This document shows, piece by piece, positions 21,247 to 30,677 of a stretch of DNA of 63,495 nt. The translations under genes were made by a program, and so were the position numbers. Source of the stretch: Saitoella complicata NRRL Y-17804. Lineage: Eukaryota > Ascomycota > Saitoellomycetes > Saitoellales > Saitoellaceae. Location: assembly GCF_001661265.1 (NCBI RefSeq), contig NW_017567000.1:411949-475443 (forward strand). The letters run 5' to 3'. Positions within the stretch are counted from its first letter, which is position 1, and each line of letters starts with the position of its first letter. Under the pieces are notes generated by a model. It was not told where the DNA came from. It searched no databases and saw only the letters and a program-made list of their open reading frames with translations.

Positions 21247-22647
21247 ATGTCAACACACACTCCTACAGCCCACCTCCTCACCCTAACCCGCACCGCAAAA
21301 CGCGCCCTCTCCGAAGCACAGTCACTCTCCTCCACAGCAAACGCGGCTATCACATCCACCCACGACCACATCGACGCCATCCGGCGTCTGGTACCACAAA
21401 CGACCTTTCTTAGGAAAGCGATGAGCGAGCAGTTGAAAGTCTTGTATGGCATTCTGGACGGGATAAAAGCCGAAGAAGATACTGCACGTACCTCTTTCGA
21501 ATCCGAACTCGCAGCTTTGGACGCGCTCGATGCAGACCTAAACTCCATTCTCGCACACCTAAAATCAACACCCATCGACCCCGGATTCGCCGAAGCAAAT
21601 CTCTCTCTCTCAAGAAGCGGAAGCGCAGACCCGGAAATTCGAGGGAAGGAGACGCTGCATGATTTCGTGGATGATGTCGCGATTGAGCAGCTAAAGAGAC
21701 AGCTGAGGGGGATTATCGATGAGGTACAGGAGGTTCACGACGGGATTCACGTGGTGATTGAAGCGTTCAACGGCGAGATCGAGGGGTTCGAGCAAGCACT
21801 GCATGATGTACCACCACTACCTTTACTCGAGGCACATCCACCACCAGACGAGACGCCCACAGCAGAAGACGAAGAGGACGGAGAGGAACGAGAACCGTTC
21901 CCGGCGGATGGAGATGCGGTCCAAACCTACCTCTGGATATCAACCCACAACGCCGACATCATCGCCGACCTCCTGCTCGGTCTCGCACGACACTACGACC
22001 AATGTACCCTCGCGCTAAACGACATATCCAACGGTGCTTCTGTTTCAACGTTAGTAGATCCAGGAGAGAAAGAGGAGTTCTTGGGCGTGCTTGACCGGGA
22101 TGGGGAGCAAATTGATGAGGTGTTGGACGAGGTGAGGGAGTTGGTTGGGCATTGTGAGGATATTGGGACGACGCTTGAGGGGTATCTCGGTGCTCTTACC
22201 TCCGCTTACGACCAAACTACGGCTCTGTTTACGAGGTTGGAAGGGTTCGGCACAGCCACGCTGCCGGCACATTTAGGTGCGACCAAGACATTCACGCAAA
22301 CCCGCGCAGAACAGACCGAGCACATCTCAACCCTGCATAGCTCCCTCTCCCACCTGCACACGCACTACACGAACTTCTCCCACGCCTACACTGCCTCCCT
22401 CGCAGAAATCCAGCGTCGACACACCTACAACGCACACGTTCTTTCCATCATCGAGTCAACACTCGAGGAACTACGGGTGTTGGGTGAGGAGGAAGAGGGA
22501 AGGAGGAGTGGGTGGAGGGAGGAATGGGGTGGGTGGTTGCCGGAGGGGTTGTGGAGAGGAGTTGGGGAGGGAGGGATGGGGGTCCATGTTGAGGTCAGGG
22601 AGGAGGGGGGGTTACCGGTGTTGAGGGGACGAGTGCCTGATGAATAG
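21247..22647 (+). CDS. ATG17: Autophagy scaffold Atg17
   Basis: 466 residues, one exon, ATG at 21247. The protein is almost wholly helical and coiled-coil, with an N-terminal helical block (SEAQSLSSTANAAI) and the family's later block CEDIGTTLEGYLGALTSAYD followed by a spacing to FTRLEGFGTATLPAHL. It ends with the characteristic WLPEGLW segment. Atg17 dimerises into an S-shaped scaffold that assembles the Atg1 kinase complex (Atg13, Atg29, Atg31) at the pre-autophagosomal site. Length matches fungal homologues. An acidic, Pro-rich insert lies at about 195-225. Assignment rests on overall pattern and C-terminal motif rather than on a catalytic signature, so it is good but not absolute. Confidence 0.82.
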   Translation: MSTHTPTAHLLTLTRTAKRALSEAQSLSSTANAAITSTHDHIDAIRRLVPQTTFLRKAMSEQLKVLYGILDGIKAEEDTARTSFESELAALDALDADLNSILAHLKSTPIDPGFAEANLSLSRSGSADPEIRGKETLHDFVDDVAIEQLKRQLRGIIDEVQEVHDGIHVVIEAFNGEIEGFEQALHDVPPLPLLEAHPPPDETPTAEDEEDGEEREPFPADGDAVQTYLWISTHNADIIADLLLGLARHYDQCTLALNDISNGASVSTLVDPGEKEEFLGVLDRDGEQIDEVLDEVRELVGHCEDIGTTLEGYLGALTSAYDQTTALFTRLEGFGTATLPAHLGATKTFTQTRAEQTEHISTLHSSLSHLHTHYTNFSHAYTASLAEIQRRHTYNAHVLSIIESTLEELRVLGEEEEGRRSGWREEWGGWLPEGLWRGVGEGGMGVHVEVREEGGLPVLRGRVPDE

Positions 22648-22705
22648 ACTGCAAGATCTATGTTGAAGAAGTTTGGGGAAGGTTATTCTTTGATGAGGGG
22701 GCGAG

Positions 22706-23141
22706 GTGTACGAGACCGCCGTTTGGGACGGGCAATGGCATGGTGTTCTTTCCATTTCGACGGTCGAGTTCATGCGGTGGGTCCATGAAGACACGGACAA
22801 TGCATCTCACTTGCTTGGTGCCTTGGCTGTTACATCAGCGGAACCTGCCTTTGTCTTTGCGTTCGCTGTAATGGCGGAAGCAGTTAAGGAGACGTGTTAA
22901 GTACGGGGATGCGTTGGCTGTGCAGAGCAATGCTCTTGCCTTACTTCTCGCCATACTCTTGTGGATGGCAGTCCGGGTCCCGAGCTCCATGAAATGGTGG
23001 CAACACAATCCCTATAATGACAAAGTCAAGGCCGTATGGAAGCGCGCTGTGAACATGTCCGTCTACATTGCTTATCTTGTGTTGATGCCGGCTCTTCTTG
23101 TCGCTCCGGCTGTGTTCGTAGCCCGTATGTTTATCAGATGA
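22706..23141 (+). pseudogene. Frameshifted small membrane protein, paralogue of the gene at 29221-29643
   Basis: Two overlapping-style frames together resemble the 140-residue membrane protein encoded at 29221-29643. The first part (to the TAA near 22898-22900) ends FAVMAEAVKETC. The second, in another frame, continues GDALAVQSNALALLLAILLW and ends with a third hydrophobic segment (VYIAYLVLMPALLVAPAVFVARMF). Compared with the intact copy, about four extra bases around 22897-22903 break the frame, and no intron-like signals explain it. The start is also unclear, since the similar region lacks an ATG at the matching place. It lies 60 bases after the Atg17 stop. Best read as a recently inactivated duplicate, or a sequencing error. 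Confidence 0.65.
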
Positions 23142-23405
23142 AGAACATGTGGGCTAGCATTGGTACGGCGTTAAGGACAGCGTGAGTGATGAGTGTGCAC
23201 GCCTTATGGTTTCAGTCTTGACTTTCGGATATGAATTTTGCGTACGGGAGTATTCGTTATCCGAGCTCTCAAGATAACCGCAGTAATGACAAGAGGAGGC
23301 CCACCTAATTTCACTTTCTTCTTGGCTTCTCTTGAAGTATCATCTTTCGAATATCCTTCGTAGCTATGCAAACTGTTAAGAATGCACTGTTGTCCGCTCT
23401 CAGCT
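23142..23405. other. Short convergent 3' region
   Basis: About 260 bases between the membrane-protein relic and the end of the MFS gene. No feature recognised. Confidence 0.4.
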
Positions 23406-24885
23406 TTACCACCTCCCCCATCTCGCCGGTATCACAATCCACAACGCAATCATCGCCCCAATCAGCCCAATAACGAGGCCTTGTATCGCACTTACACCCC
23501 TTGCACTCGCCACGACTCCCGCGATAAACGGAAATGCCGCCCCACCAGCGCCTCCCACCGCCGCAATGAACCCAATCGCACTGACATGTACCTCGCGCGG
23601 CAGGGTCTTGCTCGCCAATGAGACTGCGATGGGGAACAGTGGTCCAAGAAAGAACCCAAGAAATGAGACGCAGATTGCACCGACGATGAAGTGGGGGATG
23701 AGCCAGAAGAGGAGGTGGAGGGCGAGGACGACACAGAGGTACACCGTACCCGCGAGCTTCTCTCCCATTCGTGCGGTGGGGAAGGGCAGGACGAATCGTC
23801 CAGCGGTGATACCGAGGAAGAAGCCTGTGGCAACCCATCCGGCGTCTGATTCGGAGGCGTGTCGGACATCTTCCATGTAGGAAACGACCCAACCCCCGAG
23901 AGCAAACTCCATACCAACGTAAAGTAGACAGAAGATGCCAAAGAGCCAGGTCAAAGAGTACTTCAGTGCATCCTTCAGGTTTTTCTGGCCTGTCGTCAAG
24001 TCGGTGGAATTGTTCTTTGCCTCCTCTTCAGACTCCAACGGCACCTCGACAACGGCCGTCACCGACTCCTCACCCGTCGAAGCCGAGTTGCATTTTTGGG
24101 TTCGTTCACTCCAGTAGGCCACACCGACGAAGACCCACGCCAGGACACTCACTCCGATCATGACAAAGTAGTAGTCATGCCAAACCTTCCCCTTATCAAT
24201 CAACCCCTGCGTAACAATAATCGGCGCAACCGCTGCCCCCAACCCATAAAACCCATGCAACGCACCCAACAACTTTGTCGCACCCGGCAACCCTCCCAAA
24301 AACGTATTAAACACTGCCTCCTGCACACCCAAACCAAGCCCCGAAAACAGGTACGAAATGATGAAGAGTGGGAGGGGTGGACCCCAGCAGAGGAGGACGT
24401 AGCAGAGGCCTTGAGTTGCGATCGCAAAGAGGGAGATGTAGAGCATGCTGTGGAAGATGTGGGTGAGGAGGAGGGAGGCGGTACTACAGGCGCAGATGTA
24501 GCCGACGAATTGCATGAGGAAGACGAGGGAGGCGACGGCGTGGGAGATATGGTAGTATTCCTCGATCTATGGATGGCGTGGTTAAAACGTGAGGAGGACG
24601 GTGGAGTGCGTAGTGGAGACATACCCGAGGGATCAGCGCACCAACCGCCCCATCATTGAGACCAAAGACGAAGAAAGCAAAGTATGCAGATGCAATTTTT
24701 GGAACAAGCCATGGTATTCCAGTATGCACTTCGCCTTCCTCACCTGCAGCGACCTCGACATCCTTCGCTTGGCTCTGTCTTTTCTCCTCTTCATTGGTCG
24801 TCTTATTCAGATTCGTGCGTTCGGGGATTGGCTTTTCCATCAGGTAACAATCTTGAACCGTGATCTCGTCATGGCGTGTCGACAT
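23406..24885 (-). CDS. Major facilitator superfamily transporter
   Basis: Exons (minus) 24885-24625 and 24566-23406 give 473 residues. The intron (24567-24624) starts GTATGT and ends CCATAG in phase 0, joining ALIPR to IEEYYHIS. The start is the ATG at 24885; about 60 soluble charged residues precede the first membrane segment (FAFFVFGLNDGAVGALIPR). About twelve membrane segments are visible with a central hydrophilic loop rich in Glu/Ser. The FGLNDG opening and EEYY-type first loop resemble the fungal MFS group around yeast Bsc6 and bacterial fucose-permease-like carriers. Substrate cannot be told. No obvious functional partner among its neighbours. Confidence 0.87.
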
Positions 24886-25661
24886 AGTCGTCCACAATCG
24901 CAAACAACCCTCGTGGATAGATCAGGTATCAAGCGCTTGCTTCTGGCAATGCGTTCGTGTGCGGGTAGGCGTCTGAAACCCAGCAACTCGATACAAGTTG
25001 CCAGTACCCTTGGCGAGCTACTGTCGATATACCGGAAAAGAATAATGCTGATCCAGCACGCGAAATCCAATCACGTCGACGGAACAACAACAGCCTTGTT
25101 GAAGTTCGATTGCCTTTCCGCACGCCTTACTCTAAGACTAATTGCTGCCGAAGCTGATGAGTCGATGTTGCGGTTCATCTCGTAAACCGTCGGGAACTTT
25201 GCCGCCGTCGTTCGATTTGGCGTTCGCTTGCGCATGGGGCACCTCCCGGCCCCGCGTCTTCCGTTGCGGTGGACAAGTACACCCGGATGCTTAAGTATGT
25301 AGTTTAAGGTTTAGAAGAAAAGAAAGTCCATTGTCAATTGTTCGTATATGTGTAAGTTTAGAGGACATTGAACAGTATATCTCACCCTTTGCGAAGAGCC
25401 AATTCCCACTTCCTCCGTATGACAAAAACCGAACTTCATATAGACATCCATCACGCAAGAAGTAGCAATATTCACCTCCTGCATCAGTCATAGAAAAACG
25501 GCATAATCATCTGACTCCGACGTGACGAGGCAGTTGCCCCGATCCCTCCTCCGGATCTATGCGACAACGATCAAGTTCCAGGCGCGTATTATGATGATCC
25601 CCGAGCAATAACGATATTCACCCCTCAATGACAACCTCGAATCACCCACCCAAACTTCTAG
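24886..25661. other. Intergenic
   Basis: About 780 bases: promoter side of the MFS gene and 3' side of the next minus-strand gene. Only short frames; nothing recognised. Confidence 0.45.
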
Positions 25662-26375
25662 TCACAGCACTCCCCCTCCCGGGCTCCAACATCCCATACT
25701 AACAACCCCACCGTCAACCCACTCACACCCCCCCTCCTCCGCACTCCTCGAAACCCCAACCAACCCCGTAACCCCCCCACTCACCGTCCTCACAACCCTC
25801 GCCTGACCCACTCCTACTCCCACTTCCAGTGTTTGTCCTTGTTGCGTTTCGGCGGCAGAAGGCGAGGACGAGAGTCGTTCACCAAGGGATGTGACGGCGT
25901 GGTGTAGTCTCACCTCACGCGAGAAATCTGAACAGCGGCGGACGAGACGGCGCATGATAATTTTTGAGGGGTTATAGGGTTCCCGTTCTCCTTGTTCAGC
26001 TCCTGGACTGGATGTCGTGGGGGACAATCCAGGTCTGCATTGTATGGTGATGGAAGAAGGGACGCTGCGAGCCATGGGCGTGAGAGTGGGAACCGTGTCG
26101 GGACCCATCGCGTGATATTTCGGCGGCGCGGGTGGTAGGTCTCCGTACCCAGGTGGTCCCATCTCCAATTCAAACTGTAGATCATCGTCGGGTGGACAAA
26201 CGTAAAACTGGATTTCCTCCGGCGTGAAAGAGATGGGGACGATTGGTTCGCTGCCGAGAGAGGAGCGGGTCGAGGAGGTTAGGGTTGATGGGAAGCTGTG
26301 AGGGGCGCGGGAGTACGAAGGTCGGTGTGGGGGTAATGGAGTGAGTGCTTGGAGACCCCAGGGGTTTGAAGACAT
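25662..26375 (-). CDS. Hypothetical proline/serine-rich protein
   Basis: 237 residues from the ATG at 26375 (context ACCACAATGTC); the frame is open further upstream but less convincingly coding. The middle part (FTPEEIQFYVCPPDDDLQFELEMG) is followed by a PPGYGDLPPAPPKYH stretch that resembles a PPxY-type ligand, and by a basic helical segment near 150-185 (IIMRRLVRRCSDFSREVRLHHAV). The C-terminus is Gly/Val-rich and low-complexity. No membrane segment and no known domain. Possibly a rapidly evolving regulatory protein; function unknown. Confidence 0.55.
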   Translation of the reverse strand: MSSNPWGLQALTPLPPHRPSYSRAPHSFPSTLTSSTRSSLGSEPIVPISFTPEEIQFYVCPPDDDLQFELEMGPPGYGDLPPAPPKYHAMGPDTVPTLTPMARSVPSSITIQCRPGLSPTTSSPGAEQGEREPYNPSKIIMRRLVRRCSDFSREVRLHHAVTSLGERLSSSPSAAETQQGQTLEVGVGVGQARVVRTVSGGVTGLVGVSRSAEEGGCEWVDGGVVSMGCWSPGGGVL

Positions 26376-27435
26376 TGTGGTGGTCGGATTTGGGTTTGCG
26401 GTATGTGATAACTCCTTTGTAGCAGCAGTATGACGTGCCAGAATAGCTGAGGGTAAGGACGAAGGGTTATATACCCACACTCCCCGAGGTAATTCTGGTC
26501 AGGAGTTCGGAGCCGAACCTGTGGATCTCTAAGCCCGCCGGAGGCCGTATTTCAAGCTACGTACGCCAATCCTCAATTTCCTCGGAAATCAAGCTTATCT
26601 CCCACCCATGCCATTCCGTAAATCCCTGCTCATCTATGCTTAAACCCCTCGCAATAAGAATCCATATGGAAAACACATGCTTGGTGGGCCGGCGGCCGAG
26701 GTATAACCTCGGCGTTGGCAGCTGGACTTCGAGTCTGGGCGGGCGGTCGTCGGCTGCTGGCGGTGTGCCGCGGTTAGAGTTTTGGGCGTAACATGAAGGT
26801 AGCATATGGATTGCCCGGGAGTGCCCCGGTACCGCATCCCGCGAGGATCATATAGATGATTCTTGATTTGCGGTTGGAAACACGTATCGACGAAGGGTTG
26901 GACTGTGATTGTTCGCCGTGCGGAGCTGTTTGAGGTTACTGGCATGCGGTCATGTAGGTAACCTTGTCCCGTGCCGGCGCCTTATGGTGTGCGAGTTTGG
27001 GGTGGATTGCGTGCAAATCAAACGGAAGTCTTCCCGCCAATATGGATTCAGAATGGAGAATCATACATTCTTAAGGCTTCCGTAGGGGTGTCGAATCGAG
27101 CGGGAAGGGTTGATCCGGATGCACATACCCTGCCCATGACCACTAAGCAGGTTTCGCAACGAGCCAGGCGAGACGGTACAATGCAACATGAAACTTAACT
27201 GAAGACAAGACAATGCAATTGTCGACGCCTGTACTTCAAGATACCTTACGTAATTATCATAGAGATAACCCTTGCAGCAACTTTAACCCCTGCCTACCCA
27301 AGCCCGAGCCCGACCAACATTGACGTCCTGAAGTCTTCGTGGACGACCATCTCGAGTGATTGCAATTGGCATATCCGTCTACAACTCTTCATAATAATTG
27401 CGAATAAGGATTGATTTTGCACTTCATCGAACTTC
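26376..27435. other. Divergent promoter region
   Basis: About 1.06 kb between divergent genes. Open frames are short and unlike known proteins. No tRNA or repeat seen. Confidence 0.45.
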
Positions 27436-29004
27436 ATGACAGAAACCACCAGGTCTCGAGACACAGACCCCCTCCTCTCCCGCGACTCCGCCGAGCTCCA
27501 CCGCGTCCACCATCCTCATGACGAACTTCGGCACTCCTTCGACGCCACCTCTGATGAAGAACAACATCTTCAGCCCACCTCTCCCACAGACACATTCCCA
27601 CACACGCCAAAAATCGATTACTGGAATGGCTTAGCACTCATCATCGGCCTCCAAATCGGATCCGGGATCTTCTCCTCCCCGGGTATGATAACATCACACG
27701 TCAACTCCCTCGGCGCCTCACTCGTCGTATGGCTCGTTTCTGGATTACTAGCATGGACGGGTGCTGCGACATACGCAGAGCTCGGTACCTCTCTTCCCGA
27801 AAGTGGTGGACCAAAGGCGTATTTTGCGAGGGTGTATGGACCCTTACCGAGTTTTTTGTTCCTGTTTACTGTCATTGGGTGTTTGAAGCCCGGTACGGTC
27901 GCAATTATCGCAGTCGTGTTCGCTAGCTACGCAACGAGGATGTTTGGTGTCGAAAGCCACGAGGGGAGTGTTCTGGAGCGGTGTATCGCCGTTGGTATCA
28001 TTTGGTGCGTCATCAGTATCAACATGCTTGGCGCGAAAGAGGGGATGAGAGTCGGACGATATCTCGCGGTTCTCAAAGTCAGCGCAGTCTGCTCTGTCGC
28101 CGTTTTGGGCGCAGCGACACTCTTGAGCGGCCATGCCGTCCCCGATTTCAAGCGCCCATTATTCGAAGGGTCGAGCACGGATCTCGGTGACTACGCCCTC
28201 GCATTCTACTCCTCCCTCTGGGCCTACGAAGGTTGGGATAACGTACGTCACGCCTCCTATTCCCTCCTCGAAATACACAGAAACTGACATTGGAAGCATA
28301 AGGTAAACTACATCACCGCAGACCTCCACAACCCAACCCGCCTCCTCCCCCTAATCCTCCACTCCGCCCAACCCCTCGTAATAACCCTCTACCTCCTCGC
28401 AACCCTCTCCTACTCCACCGCACTCCCCTTCCCGCTCCTAACCTCCTCCCACGCCATCGCCGTCGATTTCGCGGATGCGGTGGTGGGACGATGGGGGGGC
28501 GTGGTGTTTGGGGGCGTTGTGGCAGCGAGTTGTGTGGGGGCGTTGAATGCGACGGTGTTTACGGCAAGTAGATTGTGTACGGTCGCGGGTAGTGACGGTA
28601 GCATCCCGCGAATATTTGGTTGGGTTCATCCGGAGCGGGGGACGCCAATCCCTGGACTCCTCCTCCAAGGCTCGATTGGGATGTTGTTGGTGTTGTTGAT
28701 CCCAACTTTCTCGCGGTTGACGGCGTTTTATGGAATTTGTGGGCTGGCGTGGTATTTTACGGTCGGGGTTGCAGCGTGTGTGTTGCGCTTTAAGGAGCCG
28801 GGGTTGGTGAGACCCTATAAGGCGAGTTGGGGCACGTTGCTTGGGTTTGTGGGGGTTGGGGGGTTCATGCTCGTTAGGGGTGTTATTGCTGAGCCAGGGA
28901 TGACGGTTGCTGTCAGTGGTTTCTTTGTGCTTGGGATTGTGGTGTTCTTTTTGAAGGGGCAGCCGAAGATGGTGACGGCGCCGAATGATGTCGGGGGGAA
29001 TTGA
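27436..29004 (+). CDS. LAT-family amino acid permease (Mup1-like)
   Basis: Exons 27436-28242 and 28303-29004 give 502 residues. The intron (28243-28302) has a GTACGT donor and joins LWAYEGWDN to VNYITADLHNP, an invariant block in L-type amino acid transporters. The first helix carries IGSGIFSSPG, the unwound substrate-binding Gly-rich motif of the APC superfamily, and about twelve membrane segments follow an acidic 65-residue cytoplasmic N-terminus. In fungi this family includes the methionine permeases Mup1/Mup3 and other plasma-membrane importers. The N-terminal tail is of the sort used for ubiquitin-dependent endocytosis. Substrate is not determined. Note SCON-2, a sulfur regulator, 7 kb away; a link is only a guess. 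Confidence 0.9.
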
Positions 29005-29220
29005 TAGCTAAGCGGTATCGTCTCATGATGAGATATAACAGTGATCATAGGTATGATATTGAAAACTGAAACGATGACGACTAACAGCCTGTTCGAATAA
29101 GAATACTGGTACAAGGAGAGAAAAGACATCAATCCTCGACGCGCCATCCTGCACTCCGAACCGCAAAACACATAGAAAAAGCCAGTCTTTGACACATATA
29201 CACCTCAGCTATCCCCAATG

Positions 29221-29643
29221 TCAAGCTATGTTTTTCATCTTACCACCGCACAAGAAGGCCACGAACACAGCCGTGCAGATACAGAGAGCAGGCATGAACA
29301 CAAGGTATGCGACGAACACGAAAACCTCCATGGCGCCCTCTAAAATATTCTTGAGTTGCCCTGAACACTTGAACTCCCAGAAAATGATGGGGACGCGTCC
29401 GATTAAAAGCAGGAAGAGCCCAATGAGCGAGATCAGAGCTTTGCTTTGCACAGTCAACGCAGCGGAATAACCCGTATCCTTGACTGCCTCGGCCATTACG
29501 GCAAATACTAGCACGAACGCAAACTCCGCAACCGTAATAGCCAGGGCGCGCAGAAGATGTGCTACATCCTGGTTATCCTTGCTCCGAAGTGACTCCAGGA
29601 ATTCACCTGCTGAGATGTAGGAGACTCTTAACGTCACCATCAA
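29221..29643 (-). CDS. Small membrane protein of a local paralogue family
   Basis: 140 residues from the ATG at 29643 or 29640. Three hydrophobic segments: about 38-58 (ITVAEFAFVLVFAVMAEAV), about 73-93 (LISLIGLFLLLIGRVPIIFW) and about 110-135 (VFVAYLVFMPALCICTAVFVAFL). A damaged relative lies at 22706-23141 on the other strand, sharing the FAVMAEAVK, ALxVQSxAL and AYLVxMPAL blocks. That conservation supports a real protein family. A further 5' exon upstream (hydrophobic stretch near 29660-29720, minus strand) is possible but not demonstrable. Family not recognised. Confidence 0.6.
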   Translation of the reverse strand: MMVTLRVSYISAGEFLESLRSKDNQDVAHLLRALAITVAEFAFVLVFAVMAEAVKDTGYSAALTVQSKALISLIGLFLLLIGRVPIIFWEFKCSGQLKNILEGAMEVFVFVAYLVFMPALCICTAVFVAFLCGGKMKNIA

Positions 29644-29781
29644 GAGTACGGATGTCGTGAAACCTCAGCCAAAACAATAGATGATATTGCAACCTGAATG
29701 AAGACGGGAAACTCCATACCGAATAACCAATGCAACTCCCCAAAAACCCGCAAACACTCTTTCTCCTCTTTTGAGTCCGAC

Positions 29782-30530
29782 TCATGCCATGAATTTCGCC
29801 AAGACGATATACCCAACAACCAACGCAACAATCGCCATTTTCTTCCCGCTCCAGCCGATACCTCCGACTCTTGCTTGTCCATGCGCCGGTCCGGCTGGTG
29901 CAATAGCTCCATCTGCGGTGGTAGTGGCACCGTTCATCGCAGCAGCGAATTTGGCGACGCGGGCTTCCGCTTCCTGCTCCGCGATCATTCTCAAATTCTC
30001 CGCCGTCTCCTCCGGAAACTCCTCCACAAATTTCTGACTCCTCGCATTATACGCTCTGCTCTGAGCAGCATACACCTTCCGTTGTTCGACCGTCGTATTC
30101 ATACTCCCCGTGGTAACCTCCTCCCCCGTCATAAAACTAACCAACCCAACCAAAATCGTACCAACAGTCCATGACGGATTCCAACTCTTCGGATGGAAAT
30201 CACTAATACTCAGGCAAATCCTCGAATTAATCACGAAGCGACCACTTGGTGTATGCATTCGAATTGCGGGGGGTTTGAAGGGGTATTCGGGGGGGAAGAC
30301 GAGGGTTCCGTGATATTGGCCGTTGGCGTAGGGGGTTGAGGGGGGACCGGTGATGATGAAGTGCCATTCGAGGATGTTGCGGTCGGAGGGGTGTGCGGAG
30401 ATGTAGGGGGGTGGGGAGTGTTGGAGGTTGAGATATTCTTTCGTTAGCTGTGGGAGAGATGTGTTAGTTCGTGACGAGGAGGATGGGAATGGACGTTGCG
30501 TGCCCGTTTGTAGGCGGCTTTGCTGGCCAT
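29782..30530 (-). CDS. UBC6: ER-anchored ubiquitin-conjugating enzyme Ubc6
   Basis: Exons (minus) 30530-30504 and 30447-29782 give 230 residues. The first exon encodes MASKAAYKR and the second opens LTKEYLNLQ, exactly the canonical Ubc6 N-terminus. Only a GC donor (CGG then GCACGC) with the acceptor CCCACAG gives this junction, so the 56-nt intron is a GC-AG intron. The catalytic Cys is residue 87 (RICLSISDFHP), as in yeast. The protein ends with a single membrane segment (MAIVALVVGYIVLAKF), the tail anchor of ER E2 enzymes. Ubc6 works with Doa10 in ER-associated degradation. It shares a 147-bp divergent promoter with the Sam50 gene. Confidence 0.95.
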
Positions 30531-30677
30531 TGTTGGGAGTGAATGCTGGGTGTTTGGTGTTTTGGTGGTGAGTTTCGTATGACGGTGTGTGGCCGGTGCT
30601 GCATCCGCCTGCGTCCCCCAACCAACGCAAATGTTGCGAGAAGGGATAGCGAGTGTAACGTCGACGTCGACCTCGAG
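30531..30677. promoter_or_regulatory. Compact divergent promoter, UBC6 / SAM50
   Basis: Only 147 bases separate the two start codons, so regulatory sequence must be shared or overlap the transcribed leaders. No specific site assigned. Confidence 0.6.

Noticed and set aside
16216-29004. Secondary-metabolite cluster around the catalase-like gene, MFS transporter and amino acid permease
   Set aside because: No polyketide synthase, peptide synthetase, terpene synthase or tailoring enzymes are present; neighbours are housekeeping genes.
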